From Lysinibacillus sp. SGAir0095 (GTDB lineage Bacteria > Bacillota > Bacilli > Bacillales_A > Planococcaceae), in contig NZ_CP028083.1 in the NCBI RefSeq assembly GCF_005491425.1, positions 3,440,001 to 3,504,000 of the forward strand: 64,000 bases of DNA, read 5' to 3'. Positions 26,390 through 34,469 of the stretch are shown here, in pieces (positions within the stretch are counted from its first letter, which is position 1; each line of letters begins with the position of its first letter). The translations under genes and the position numbers were made by a program. The notes beneath the pieces are model-generated. The model was not told the DNA's origin, ran no database searches, and was given only the letters and a program-made list of their open reading frames with translations.

Positions 26390-27769
26390 TTGAGCGATAA
26401 AGTGATGATGGAAATTGGACAGAAATTTCCTTTAACCATAAAAAGATTAGGGATTAATGGAGAAGGTGTTGGCTTTTATAAACGCAATGTGGTGTTTGTT
26501 AAGGGAGCATTACCAGGTGAAGAAGTAACAGTAAGAGTTTCCAAGGTACAACGTAGTTTTGCAGAAGCAGACATTTTAAATGTACGAAAAGCTTCTAAAG
26601 AGCGACAAGAACCAAGCTGCCCTGTATATAACGAGTGTGGTGGGTGTCAACTCCAGCATTTAACATATGAGGGACAACTAAAAGAAAAACGAGATATGGT
26701 TGTACAATCTCTAGAAAAATACGTGAAACCTATTGCTGAAACGACAGATATTCGACCAACGATTGGAATGGACAACCCTTGGCATTACCGCAATAAGAGC
26801 TCCTTCCAGGTTCGTAAAGAAGGAAAACGTGTTTACGCTGGCCTTTATACTGAAGGAACAAACAAACTGTTGAACATCAATGACTGTACTGTTCAGCATC
26901 CATTAACATCGAAAATAACAGTTGCAACACGTAAAATATTGCAAAAGCTAAATATCTCAATTTATGACGGGAAAACTTTAGACGGATTAGTCAGAACAAT
27001 TGTGGTTCGTACAGCCATGCAAACTGGAGAAACTCAAGTTTGTTTAGTAACGACAAGAAAAGACATTCCACATAAAGATGAATTAATCGAACGCATGCTA
27101 AAAATTGACCCAAGCATTGTTTCCATTACACAAAATATTAATCGCGAAAAAACATCACTTATTTTCGGTGATGAAACAATCATTCTGCATGGCAAGGAAA
27201 CCATTCATGAAAAATTAGGCGAGCTTGCCTTTGACTTATCATCACGCGCCTTCTTCCAATTAAACCCGGAGCAAACAGTTCATTTATATGACGAAATTAA
27301 AAAAGCAGCTGAGTTAACCGGTAAAGAAAAGGTAGTCGATGCTTATTGTGGTGTAGGAACAATTGGCTTATGGCTAGCTCGTGAGGCAAAAGAAGTACGC
27401 GGAATGGATGTAGTTCCTGAAAGTGTTGACGATGCAAAGAAAAATGCACGAAATCACGGGTACAGGCACGCACGTTACTATACAGGTACTGCAGAAGATT
27501 GGTTGGCAAAATGGAAACGTGAAGGATTCATTCCAGATGTCGTAACTGTGGATCCCCCACGGACTGGGCTTGCACCAAGTTTTATTAAAACCGTCATGAA
27601 AATTAAACCGAAACGTTTTGTTTATACTTCTTGTAATCCCTCTACATTCGCGAAAGATTTACAGGAATTAACGAAAATTTATAAGGTTGACTACATTCAA
27701 CCGGTTGATATGTTCCCTCAAACAGCCCGAGTTGAAATCGTAGCAAAATTAACACTAAAGAATAAATAA
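26390..27769 (+). CDS. rlmCD: 23S rRNA (uracil-5-)-methyltransferase RlmCD
   Basis: SAM-dependent m5U methyltransferase of the TrmA/RlmD family; in B. subtilis the homologue (YefA) methylates both U747 and U1939 of 23S rRNA. Domains in order: TRAM RNA-binding domain (about 8-65), an iron-sulfur site with C77, C83 and C86 (NECGGC), a central part, and the SAM domain with [17 protein letters not shown] and the catalytic Cys in TSCNPST (about 415) plus Glu in RVEIV (about 449). The start is TTG with AAAGGA about 12 bases upstream. At 459 residues it has the usual length. It is monocistronic. Confidence 0.9.
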   Translation: MSDKVMMEIGQKFPLTIKRLGINGEGVGFYKRNVVFVKGALPGEEVTVRVSKVQRSFAEADILNVRKASKERQEPSCPVYNECGGCQLQHLTYEGQLKEKRDMVVQSLEKYVKPIAETTDIRPTIGMDNPWHYRNKSSFQVRKEGKRVYAGLYTEGTNKLLNINDCTVQHPLTSKITVATRKILQKLNISIYDGKTLDGLVRTIVVRTAMQTGETQVCLVTTRKDIPHKDELIERMLKIDPSIVSITQNINREKTSLIFGDETIILHGKETIHEKLGELAFDLSSRAFFQLNPEQTVHLYDEIKKAAELTGKEKVVDAYCGVGTIGLWLAREAKEVRGMDVVPESVDDAKKNARNHGYRHARYYTGTAEDWLAKWKREGFIPDVVTVDPPRTGLAPSFIKTVMKIKPKRFVYTSCNPSTFAKDLQELTKIYKVDYIQPVDMFPQTARVEIVAKLTLKNK

Positions 27770-27778
27770 TGAAATACG

Positions 27779-27820
27779 AAAAGGCACTGTCTCCTATGGA
27801 AGCTGGAGAAGGTGCCTTTT
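27779..27820 (+). terminator. Terminator after rlmCD
   Basis: AAAAGGCAC pairs with GTGCCTTTT, with an inner CTCC/GGAG stem, ending in a short T run. Confidence 0.7.
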
Positions 27821-27940
27821 AATGTGGGCGTGTTTCATTAGAAGAAGAACTGCTTTTATGTGAGGGATTGTAGATCATCTTCTATTTAGAGAAAACCAGA
27901 GAGCTATTGGACATATCACTCGGAGATGTAGGCAAATATA

Positions 27941-28720
27941 CTATTCTAGAATCTCTTTATGCTTAAAAATTTGTATAGTTAAAATGAGAACTACGATGAT
28001 TAAAGCAACAGTTAGAAGAAACGTTGGCAAGAAACTGGACTGAAGTTCTCCCGATTGCAACAGATGCCCTGTGTGTCCTGTTAAGGTCGCCGGGCTCCAC
28101 TTCAGCTTATTTTGCATTATTGAAGTAACCGTCGAAATAACAGCGACAACGAGGATTGTCATGAAGGCAACACTGCCGCTCCCTTTCATTACTGTGCTAA
28201 AAAACAACGTCAATGTCACAACAAAAATCAACCATAAACTATAGATACCAAAGCTTTGAAAAATTTGTTCGGCAGCAACTGATTCAATAAGCAAATTTGT
28301 ATAGTACCAAGAAGCAATATACCCTAAAAACAACGAGAGTAATGTTATGCTTACTAACCCAGCCCACTTCGATAAAATGTAGGAAGAATACGGTACTGGT
28401 TTACTCATGACCATACCCGCCACTCCGTTCTGTCTTTCTGCAGAAACAGTTCCCATCGCACTCAGGACGAGAATGAGGACACCAAGCATTCCATAATTAG
28501 AAAGTACCCCCATCAATACTTCTGCTCCTGTCGGAAGCGGCATCTCTATTACTGCACCTTCAGGCAACCCACCAAAATTATCCAAGATTTCCGGCATATA
28601 ATAAGAACTAATTGGCTGCATAACGCCGAGTAAAATAAAAACGAGAGGAATCCATAAAATTTTATAATTACGTATCATTTCCGTTATTTCTTTTCGATAT
28701 AGTACCACCCATTGCATCAT
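27941..28720 (-). CDS. ABC-2 type transporter permease, YxlG-like
   Basis: A 259-residue membrane protein with about six transmembrane helices of the ABC-2 family. It shows a helical hairpin start (KILWIPLVFILLGVMQPISS) and the mid-protein motif SAERQNGVAGMVMSKPV typical of NosY/YxlG-type permeases. It overlaps the ATPase gene by four bases (ATGA). The gene order PLDc_N protein, ATPase, permease resembles yxlE-yxlF-yxlG of the B. subtilis sigY operon. Here no sigma factor gene is adjacent. The substrate is unknown; defence against or export of an antimicrobial is a common role for such pairs. Confidence 0.8.
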   Translation of the reverse strand: MMQWVVLYRKEITEMIRNYKILWIPLVFILLGVMQPISSYYMPEILDNFGGLPEGAVIEMPLPTGAEVLMGVLSNYGMLGVLILVLSAMGTVSAERQNGVAGMVMSKPVPYSSYILSKWAGLVSITLLSLFLGYIASWYYTNLLIESVAAEQIFQSFGIYSLWLIFVVTLTLFFSTVMKGSGSVAFMTILVVAVISTVTSIMQNKLKWSPATLTGHTGHLLQSGELQSSFLPTFLLTVALIIVVLILTIQIFKHKEILE

Positions 28721-29622
28721 GCATTCACCACTTCCATAAATAAATCCTCTAGGGTCGTTTGTGCCAGCTCAAACTTTCGAATTGGAACTCCTTGATTTAC
28801 AATTTGTTGTAATAGAGTTTGTCTTCCTTTTTCCATATCAGTTACACCGATACTAGCTAGATTTCCTTGTATCTTCACCTCAGAAACAAAGCTATAACTC
28901 TCTATGCTTTTTAGCCATTCAGAAGAGTCGGAGTCAAATTCAATCTGGATGATTGGTTTTTGATACTGCGCCATCACAGTTCCTAATTCCCCAGATATCG
29001 CTATCTCCCCATTATTAATAATTAAGATGTCATCACTAATTTCTTGCGCATCGTGAAGGACATGGGTGGAAAAGAGAATTGTCGTTTCCTGTTTAATTTC
29101 CCGCATCATATCTAGAACCTCTCTTCGCCCTAGTGGATCGAGAGCTGAGACAGGCTCATCTAAAATAAGTAACTTCGGACGATGAATAAGTGCCTGAGCT
29201 AATCCTAGGCGTTGTTTCATTCCCCCTGAATACCCGCCTATTTTCCTCTTTTTCGCATCAATTAAGCCTACACGTTCCAGCAATTCTTCACTTCTTTTTT
29301 CAGCCTCTCTTCGATTAATCTTAGCTAGCTCCGCAGCGAAAACGAGAAACTCCTTCCCGGTCATCCAATTAAAAAAAGAAGGGTATTGAGGCAGGTAGCC
29401 AATAAATTGTCTTAAGTCCTTTTGTTTAGCCTCTTGGAAATAAATACTTCCTGAAGTCGGTTCCAGTAATCCGGAAAGCATTTTTAATGTCGTTGTTTTA
29501 CCCGCTCCATTTGCTCCTAGTAACGAAACACATCTTCCTTCATCTATATTAAAGGTAATTCCTTTTACAGCATTTGTTTCCCCATATTTTTTGACTAACC
29601 CTGTTACGTTTAATAGCTCCAT
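28717..29622 (-). CDS. ABC transporter ATPase, YxlF-like
   Basis: A 301-residue ATPase with Walker A GANGAGKTT (about 36-44), Q-loop YLPQYP, signature GYSGGMKQRL, Walker [14 protein letters not shown] and switch His FSTHVL. A C-terminal regulatory extension runs from about 220 to 301. It is coupled by ATGA overlaps to the permease downstream and directly abuts the small PLDc_N gene upstream (shared base 29622). Together they form an exporter-type complex. Confidence 0.88.
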   Translation of the reverse strand: MELLNVTGLVKKYGETNAVKGITFNIDEGRCVSLLGANGAGKTTTLKMLSGLLEPTSGSIYFQEAKQKDLRQFIGYLPQYPSFFNWMTGKEFLVFAAELAKINRREAEKRSEELLERVGLIDAKKRKIGGYSGGMKQRLGLAQALIHRPKLLILDEPVSALDPLGRREVLDMMREIKQETTILFSTHVLHDAQEISDDILIINNGEIAISGELGTVMAQYQKPIIQIEFDSDSSEWLKSIESYSFVSEVKIQGNLASIGVTDMEKGRQTLLQQIVNQGVPIRKFELAQTTLEDLFMEVVNA

Positions 29623-29825
29623 TAATCATTTCTCCTCCCAATGACGAAGTAAAGCACTGGTCCAATTATGTTGATGAAAAGGATGATTAGAATCCACATC
29701 CATTTAGGTCCATTTGTTTTTTCTGAGCGAATGCAAAAAACTAATGCGATAATCACTAATAGTAATTGGATACCTAATATTGGTGCAATTACACCCCAAG
29801 GAACTTCATTTAACAGTTCTCTCAT
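29622..29825 (-). CDS. Small PLDc_N-domain membrane protein, YxlE-like
   Basis: A 67-residue protein with two transmembrane helices (about 10-31 and 43-62). The phospholipase-D-nuclease N-terminal (PLDc_N) signature is present, including the C-terminal GPVLYFVIGRR. In B. subtilis the equivalent YxlE lies ahead of YxlFG and acts with YxlD as a negative regulator of SigY. Whether it has such a role without a sigma factor is unknown. RBS GGAGGG. Confidence 0.8.
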   Translation of the reverse strand: MRELLNEVPWGVIAPILGIQLLLVIIALVFCIRSEKTNGPKWMWILIILFINIIGPVLYFVIGRRND

Positions 29826-29943
29826 TTTTACCCCTCCAACTTGTTAATTGCTTTCCTTTGCTAAATCGTTCCCTTTTCAATAAATTCTATGAAAACTAAA
29901 AATCACTCTATTGATCGTTGTTAGAAAAGAATTAAGTAACTTC

Positions 29944-31038
29944 TTATAATAAAAGAGAGATTAAAATGATAATAATAAGTGGTACAAAGACAATTACATA
30001 TCCAAACGGATTAGCCAAATTGATCGTCCAGCCCACGCCGAATCGCTTCTCAACAAAAATGGAAGGATCATTTTGATTAAAATAGAACATTCCACCCTTC
30101 CAATATTTGTCCTCATCTATGTCCATAATTCGTGCTTCAACTTGAATTTCCCTTACTTTATCTGAACGTCCTACTTTTATTGCAAAGATTAGTGTTCCTA
30201 TCAATACTAATAATAAGAAACCAAATGGTATTACGATTTTCGTACCTCCATCCCCGACTTCCGGATGAATGGTCATGAGCTGGAAATAGCTCATTAACAT
30301 CGTTACGCCCAACAAGACAATGTATAGCAACCAGCTAGAATATTTTCTTAAACTTAATTGACGATTACGAGATGATTCTAAAGCTGTCGCACTGAGCTTA
30401 ATGCCTGATTTTTTAGTTGCTACATGGATGCCTAAAAACATCAATTGCATTGTCAATAACAATAAGGAAAGCTGTATTGCTGAAAAGTGTGTTTTGTCCG
30501 TAAAAGCATCTGCTTCTCCACTTGGTCCCCAGTGAGTAGGAATTTGATCTGGCAGAAGCTCATAGTTCAATAATGTGTAAATCAACAAACCAACAGTCGA
30601 AAGTATCGGTAGTAGGTACACATACCACGGTAACATTTCATCCTGCTTGCGAACTGATAAATCCATAACTTTCATAGGCTTTAGATTTTCAACCCATTCA
30701 TTTTGCTGCTTTAGCTGCTTCGTTTTTCCATGGTAATACAAATAAAAAGACAAACTAATTAAAATTAGCGCAAACTCAATAATTACACCAGTTAACGCAA
30801 TTTGGTTCTCCAGTCGTTCATCACTGAGCATCCAGCCAATATAAAATCCTAAAATGATGATTGATAATATTCCCACACTCATTGAATACTGTTTTCTATA
30901 CTTTTCGATTGTTTTATCTTCAATATATTGCTCAGGGATCATAACACCAAATACAACCGTTCGATTAACTAAATAAGGGATCACCGTCTGTATCACTGCA
31001 ATAAATATTGTAATAATGAAAAAAACTAAAAATGACAT
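29944..31038 (-). CDS. DUF1648/DUF5808 multi-pass membrane protein
   Basis: A 364-residue membrane protein with about eight to nine hydrophobic segments. The DUF1648 signature is visible near the middle (LPDQIPTHWGPSGEADAFTDK, about 165-185). The C-terminal DUF5808-type block has the YWKGG, FYFNQNDP and FVEKRFG motifs. Proteins of this type occur beside YtrA-like GntR regulators, as here, and some relatives (SdpI group) are immunity proteins to antimicrobial peptides. No function is proven. It lies 13 bases after the GntR gene, probably an operon. Confidence 0.8.
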   Translation of the reverse strand: MSFLVFFIITIFIAVIQTVIPYLVNRTVVFGVMIPEQYIEDKTIEKYRKQYSMSVGILSIIILGFYIGWMLSDERLENQIALTGVIIEFALILISLSFYLYYHGKTKQLKQQNEWVENLKPMKVMDLSVRKQDEMLPWYVYLLPILSTVGLLIYTLLNYELLPDQIPTHWGPSGEADAFTDKTHFSAIQLSLLLLTMQLMFLGIHVATKKSGIKLSATALESSRNRQLSLRKYSSWLLYIVLLGVTMLMSYFQLMTIHPEVGDGGTKIVIPFGFLLLVLIGTLIFAIKVGRSDKVREIQVEARIMDIDEDKYWKGGMFYFNQNDPSIFVEKRFGVGWTINLANPFGYVIVFVPLIIIILISLLL

Positions 31039-31051
31039 TTAACTTCCTCCT

Positions 31052-31429
31052 TTACCTTTCTTTCATTTCTTTTAATACGGCGCTGACTAAATCCTGCATT
31101 TCCAATTTGCTCATACCTATCACTAAAGCTTCTGCAATTACTGGTTTCAGTTCGTTAATAATCTGTTGTTTTCTTTCTTCGCTCAATTGTTCAGTGGGAG
31201 AAATAATGGCACCTGATTTAGGAACAATTTTTATAATCCCCTTTTTTTCAAGCTCATGATAACTTTTATTAACAGTGTGCATATTTACTCCAAGATCTGC
31301 TGCAAACGCTCTAACGGAGGGTAACGAATCTCCGTAAACAATTTCTCCTCGAGCAATTCCTTCTATTATTTGGTTTGTAAGTTGGGTATAGATTGGTATA
31401 TCCGATTCGGCTTCAATTCGAATGATCAC
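31052..31429 (-). CDS. GntR-family regulator, YtrA subfamily
   Basis: A 125-residue short GntR protein. The winged helix (about 10-77) includes the recognition region LPSVRAFAADLGVNMHTVNK. A short dimerisation tail follows instead of a ligand domain, as in YtrA. The start is GTG 31429 with GGAGGGG seven bases upstream. Three similar 21-bp operators lie directly upstream, so autoregulation and control of the DUF1648 gene are very likely. YtrA-type regulators usually govern transporters induced by cell-wall antibiotics. Confidence 0.88.
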   Translation of the reverse strand: MIIRIEAESDIPIYTQLTNQIIEGIARGEIVYGDSLPSVRAFAADLGVNMHTVNKSYHELEKKGIIKIVPKSGAIISPTEQLSEERKQQIINELKPVIAEALVIGMSKLEMQDLVSAVLKEMKER

Positions 31430-31445
31430 TTAAACCCCTCCAATC

Positions 31446-31515
31446 TGTTCTATATTTATTATAACAATCTGTTCTACATTCAATATAACACAATTGTTCT
31501 ATAATGCATAGAACA
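31446..31515. promoter_or_regulatory. Three tandem 21-bp operators for the GntR regulator
   Basis: Three inverted repeats at 31446-31466, 31470-31490 and 31495-31515 share the pattern TGTTCTA, seven bases, then TATAACA or TAGAACA. They are spaced 24-25 bases start to start, so they lie on nearly one face in steps of a little over two helical turns, immediately upstream of the GntR start codon. Confidence 0.75.
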
Positions 31516-31782
31516 AAATAAAGCGAATTAATTTATTTTTGATTGATCGTACCTTTTCATTTTCGTTTGCGACCTCTTTATAGCAAGTCAAACCAATTCT
31601 TCAGCAGCTTTCGAAAAATATGCAAATAATTCTTGAATTTTTGTTTACCCTAAAAGCAAATGGGAATACGTAAATTATGTAGTGATATGAATTCTTTACT
31701 TATTAAATACATTGAAATTTATTCATGTGTTTTACATTGGAAAACATTTGCTAGATTTAACACATTTTTTGTCGAAAAATGA

Positions 31783-31811
31783 TTGCTACAGAAAAAATAT
31801 TTCTGTATAAT
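31783..31811 (+). promoter_or_regulatory. Sigma-A promoter of the spermidine operon with embedded operator
   Basis: TTGCTA (31783-31788), exactly 17 bases, then TATAAT (31806-31811). Between and overlapping the hexamers is a perfect 8-bp inverted repeat, TACAGAAA (31787-31794) and TTTCTGTA (31800-31807), which looks like a repressor site. Confidence 0.7.
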
Positions 31812-31819
31812 CTGTTTTA

Positions 31820-31985
31820 TTGTTCATCTTTAGTTTCAGACTAAAGTTGATAGCTCAGGTGCGTTTCTCTAGGTTCGAACGAGTTTTTCCAGTAGAATGT
31901 AGGGGAGTTACTTCGCCTTGGCACAAGTATTTTATTAACATGCCTCACCTGGTTAGAAACCAGGTATGCAGGCTTAAATTTAGGG
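31820..31985 (+). ncRNA. Structured 5' leader of the spermidine operon (candidate cis-regulatory RNA)
   Basis: About 180 transcribed bases precede the first gene. Visible helices: CTTTAGT/ACTAAAG (31828-31846), and a stable hairpin ACCTGGTT/AACCAGGT (31947-31965) with GCCT/AGGC outside it. AGGTG (31857-31861) can pair with CGCCT (31914-31918) to close a two-hairpin junction. CAGGTG (31856-31861) can instead pair with CACCTG (31946-31951), which would break the stable hairpin. It matches no riboswitch class I know. There is no T run, so control at translation or mRNA stability would be expected. Confidence 0.4.
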
Positions 31986-31997
31986 GGTTATAAAGAA

Positions 31998-33224
31998 TTG
32001 GGTAAAGCATTGATTATTGGTGCTGGCGGTGTTGCTAGCGTTGTCGTGCACAAATGTGTACAAAATTCAGAAGTATTCGAAGAGATTATGATCGCAAGTC
32101 GAACAAAATCTAAGTGTGATGCTTTAAAAGAAAAATTAGACGGTGGAAAAACGATTATCCATACTGCGCAAGTTGATGCGGATAATACTGACGAGCTAAT
32201 TGAATTAATCAATGGATTTAAACCAGATGTGGTAATTAATGTAGCTTTACCATATCAAGACTTAACAATTATGGATGCATGTTTAGCTACAGGTGTGCAT
32301 TATGTTGATACTGCAAACTATGAGCCACCTGAAACAGCTAAGTTTGAATATAAATGGCAATGGGCTTACAAAGAGAAGTTCGAAAAAGCTGGCTTAACGG
32401 CACTTTTAGGTAGTGGATTTGACCCAGGTGTAACAGGCGTATTCTCTGCATATGCTTTAAAGCATTACTTCGATGAAATTCATTACATCGATATTTTAGA
32501 TGCAAATGCTGGTGATCATGGGTATCCTTTCGCTACAAACTTCAACCCAGAAATCAACATTCGTGAAATTACAGCAAACGGACGTTACTGGAAAAACGGC
32601 GAGTGGGTAGAAACTGCACCACTTGAGCATAAAGAAGTTTATAACTTCCCAGAGATTGGTCCTAAAGATATGTACCTTCTTTATCATGAAGAACTAGAAT
32701 CTTTAGCGAAAAACATCACAGGAATTAAGCAAATTCGTTTCTGGATGACATTCTCACAAAAATATATTACTCACTTAAATGTATTAGAAAATGTTGGGAT
32801 GACTTCAATTGAACCAATCGAATACGAAGGTCAAATGATTCAACCACTACAATTCTTAAAAGCTGTTTTACCGGACCCAGCTTCACTTGGACCACGTACA
32901 AAAGGTAAAACAAATATCGGGATCATCGCTCGTGGTATTAAAGATGGCGAAGAGAAAACTTACTACGTTTATAACGTTTGTGATCATGAAGAGTGCTACC
33001 GTGAAGTTGGCTCTCAAGCAATCTCATACACTACAGGTGTTCCAGCTATGATTGGTGCAATGCTTGTTATGAATGGCACTTGGCAAAAACCAGGCGTGTA
33101 CAATGTAGAAGAGTTTAATCCAGATCCATTCATGGAAGCTTTAAATAAATGGGGTCTTCCATGGCAAGAAAGCTTTAATCCTGAACTGATCGATCTTAAC
33201 TTTGACGAAAAAGAGGCAAAGTAA
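31998..33224 (+). CDS. Carboxynorspermidine/carboxyspermidine synthase (saccharopine dehydrogenase family)
   Basis: NADPH-dependent enzyme that condenses aspartate semialdehyde with a diamine (putrescine or diaminopropane) to carboxyspermidine or carboxynorspermidine. The 408-residue protein starts with the Rossmann motif IIGAGGVAS (about 6-14) and has the Sacchrp_dh_NADP core with VDTANYEPP and GFDPGVTG. The start is TTG 31998, with AGGGGG upstream. The stop codon abuts the ATG of nspC, so the two are cotranslated. Together they form the alternative spermidine pathway known from Vibrio and Campylobacter, which avoids decarboxylated SAM. The exact product is not readable from sequence. Confidence 0.85.
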   Translation: MGKALIIGAGGVASVVVHKCVQNSEVFEEIMIASRTKSKCDALKEKLDGGKTIIHTAQVDADNTDELIELINGFKPDVVINVALPYQDLTIMDACLATGVHYVDTANYEPPETAKFEYKWQWAYKEKFEKAGLTALLGSGFDPGVTGVFSAYALKHYFDEIHYIDILDANAGDHGYPFATNFNPEINIREITANGRYWKNGEWVETAPLEHKEVYNFPEIGPKDMYLLYHEELESLAKNITGIKQIRFWMTFSQKYITHLNVLENVGMTSIEPIEYEGQMIQPLQFLKAVLPDPASLGPRTKGKTNIGIIARGIKDGEEKTYYVYNVCDHEECYREVGSQAISYTTGVPAMIGAMLVMNGTWQKPGVYNVEEFNPDPFMEALNKWGLPWQESFNPELIDLNFDEKEAK

Positions 33225-34367
33225 ATGAAAGCTATCGATTGGAAAGCAGCGCCGTCTCCTAGTTATGTAGTGGACGAGCGTTTGCTGTTACGTAATTTAG
33301 AAATTTTAAAGTCTGTTCAAGATCGTACAGGCTGTGATATCTTACTTGCACTTAAAGGGTTCTCGATGTTTTCAACATTCCCTATGGCGCGTAACTATCT
33401 AAAAGGTATTACATCAAGTTCTTTATTCGAAGCCCGTCTAGGCTACGAAGAATTCGGTAAAGAGGTTCATGCTTATGCACCAGCCTATTCAGAGTATGAA
33501 ATTGATGAGTATCTAAAATATGTGGATCATATTGTGTTTAACTCTTTTGATCAATTACACAAGTACAAAGAAAAAGTACAAAGTGTAGAAGGTAAACACG
33601 TTTCTATCGGATTACGTGTAAATCCTGGCTATTCAGAAGTGGAAACACCTTTATATGACCCTTGCTACATCAATTCTCGCCTAGGCATTCCTGTGGATTC
33701 GTTCCGTCCCGACGAGCTTGAAGGTGTAGAAGGTATCCACTTCCATGCAATGTGTGAGCAAGGTTCTGATGTACTGGAACGTATTTTGGTTCACTTTGAA
33801 GAAAAATACGGCGAGTACTTACATCAAATGAAATGGATCAATTTCGGTGGTGGTCACCATATCACTCGTGAAGATTACGACGTAGATAAGCTTGTTTCAT
33901 TGATTAACTACATGCAAGATAAGTACGATGTAAAAGTTATCCTAGAGCCAGGAGAAGCAATCGCTTTAAATACTGGTTACTTAGTAACAACTGTACTTGA
34001 TGTTGTGAAAAATGGTATGGAGATCGCTATTCTAGATACTTCTGCAACATGTCATATGCCAGATGTTCTAGAAATGCCTTACCGCCCACAAATTATCGAT
34101 GCGAGCACGCCAAATGACAAGGCATACACATACCGATTGGGTGGTATGACTTGTCTAGCGGGCGATGTAATCGGAGACTACTCATTTGATGCACCTCTAA
34201 AAGCTGGAGACAAAGTTGTATTTACAGATATGGCACACTACACAATGGTAAAAACCCATATGTTCAACGGTGTAAACCTGCCAAGCATCTGTCTATACAA
34301 CGAAGAAGAAGGCGTAAAAGTCGTACGCCAATTCGGTTACGAAGACTACAGAAATAGATTGTCTTAA
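33225..34367 (+). CDS. nspC: Carboxynorspermidine/carboxyspermidine decarboxylase NspC
   Basis: PLP-dependent fold-III decarboxylase that produces spermidine or norspermidine. The PLP Lys is K44 in LALKGFSMFS. The phosphate-binding glycines are in NFGGGHHITREDYD (about 206-219). The EPGEA loop and the catalytic Cys-containing DTSATCHMPD (about 266-275) follow. The length is 380 residues, normal for NspC. It starts at the base after the upstream stop codon. Downstream is a palindromic repeat and then a terminator. Confidence 0.9.
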   Translation: MKAIDWKAAPSPSYVVDERLLLRNLEILKSVQDRTGCDILLALKGFSMFSTFPMARNYLKGITSSSLFEARLGYEEFGKEVHAYAPAYSEYEIDEYLKYVDHIVFNSFDQLHKYKEKVQSVEGKHVSIGLRVNPGYSEVETPLYDPCYINSRLGIPVDSFRPDELEGVEGIHFHAMCEQGSDVLERILVHFEEKYGEYLHQMKWINFGGGHHITREDYDVDKLVSLINYMQDKYDVKVILEPGEAIALNTGYLVTTVLDVVKNGMEIAILDTSATCHMPDVLEMPYRPQIIDASTPNDKAYTYRLGGMTCLAGDVIGDYSFDAPLKAGDKVVFTDMAHYTMVKTHMFNGVNLPSICLYNEEEGVKVVRQFGYEDYRNRLS

Positions 34368-34397
34368 ATTGTTTGTGTACCAGGTACCCAAACAATT
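34367..34397. repeat. 31-bp palindromic repeat after nspC
   Basis: An imperfect palindrome (one mismatch between its 15-base arms) centred on GTACCAGGTAC. It shares its sequence with both arms of the hairpin at 11884-11928. It overlaps the last base of the nspC stop codon. It looks like a member of a dispersed REP-like family. Confidence 0.65.
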
Positions 34398-34427
34398 CGG
34401 AAACATTTCTGATAATTGACCTAAAAT

Positions 34428-34467
34428 AAAAGCTTTGCAGGAGATTTTTTTCCTGCAAAGCTTTTTT
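34428..34467. terminator. Bidirectional terminator between nspC and the MFS gene
   Basis: AAAAGCTTTGCAGGA pairs with TCCTGCAAAGCTTTT over an 8-base loop; A-rich left and T-rich right sides serve both convergent genes. Confidence 0.9.
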
Positions 34468-34469
34468 AG

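Noticed and set aside
31850-31975. Possible lysine riboswitch before the saccharopine-dehydrogenase-like gene
   Set aside because: A few fragments such as AGGTGCG and AGGGGAG recall it, but the conserved CCGAA and GGCTGTCA blocks are missing, and the gene product is a polyamine enzyme, not a lysine enzyme.
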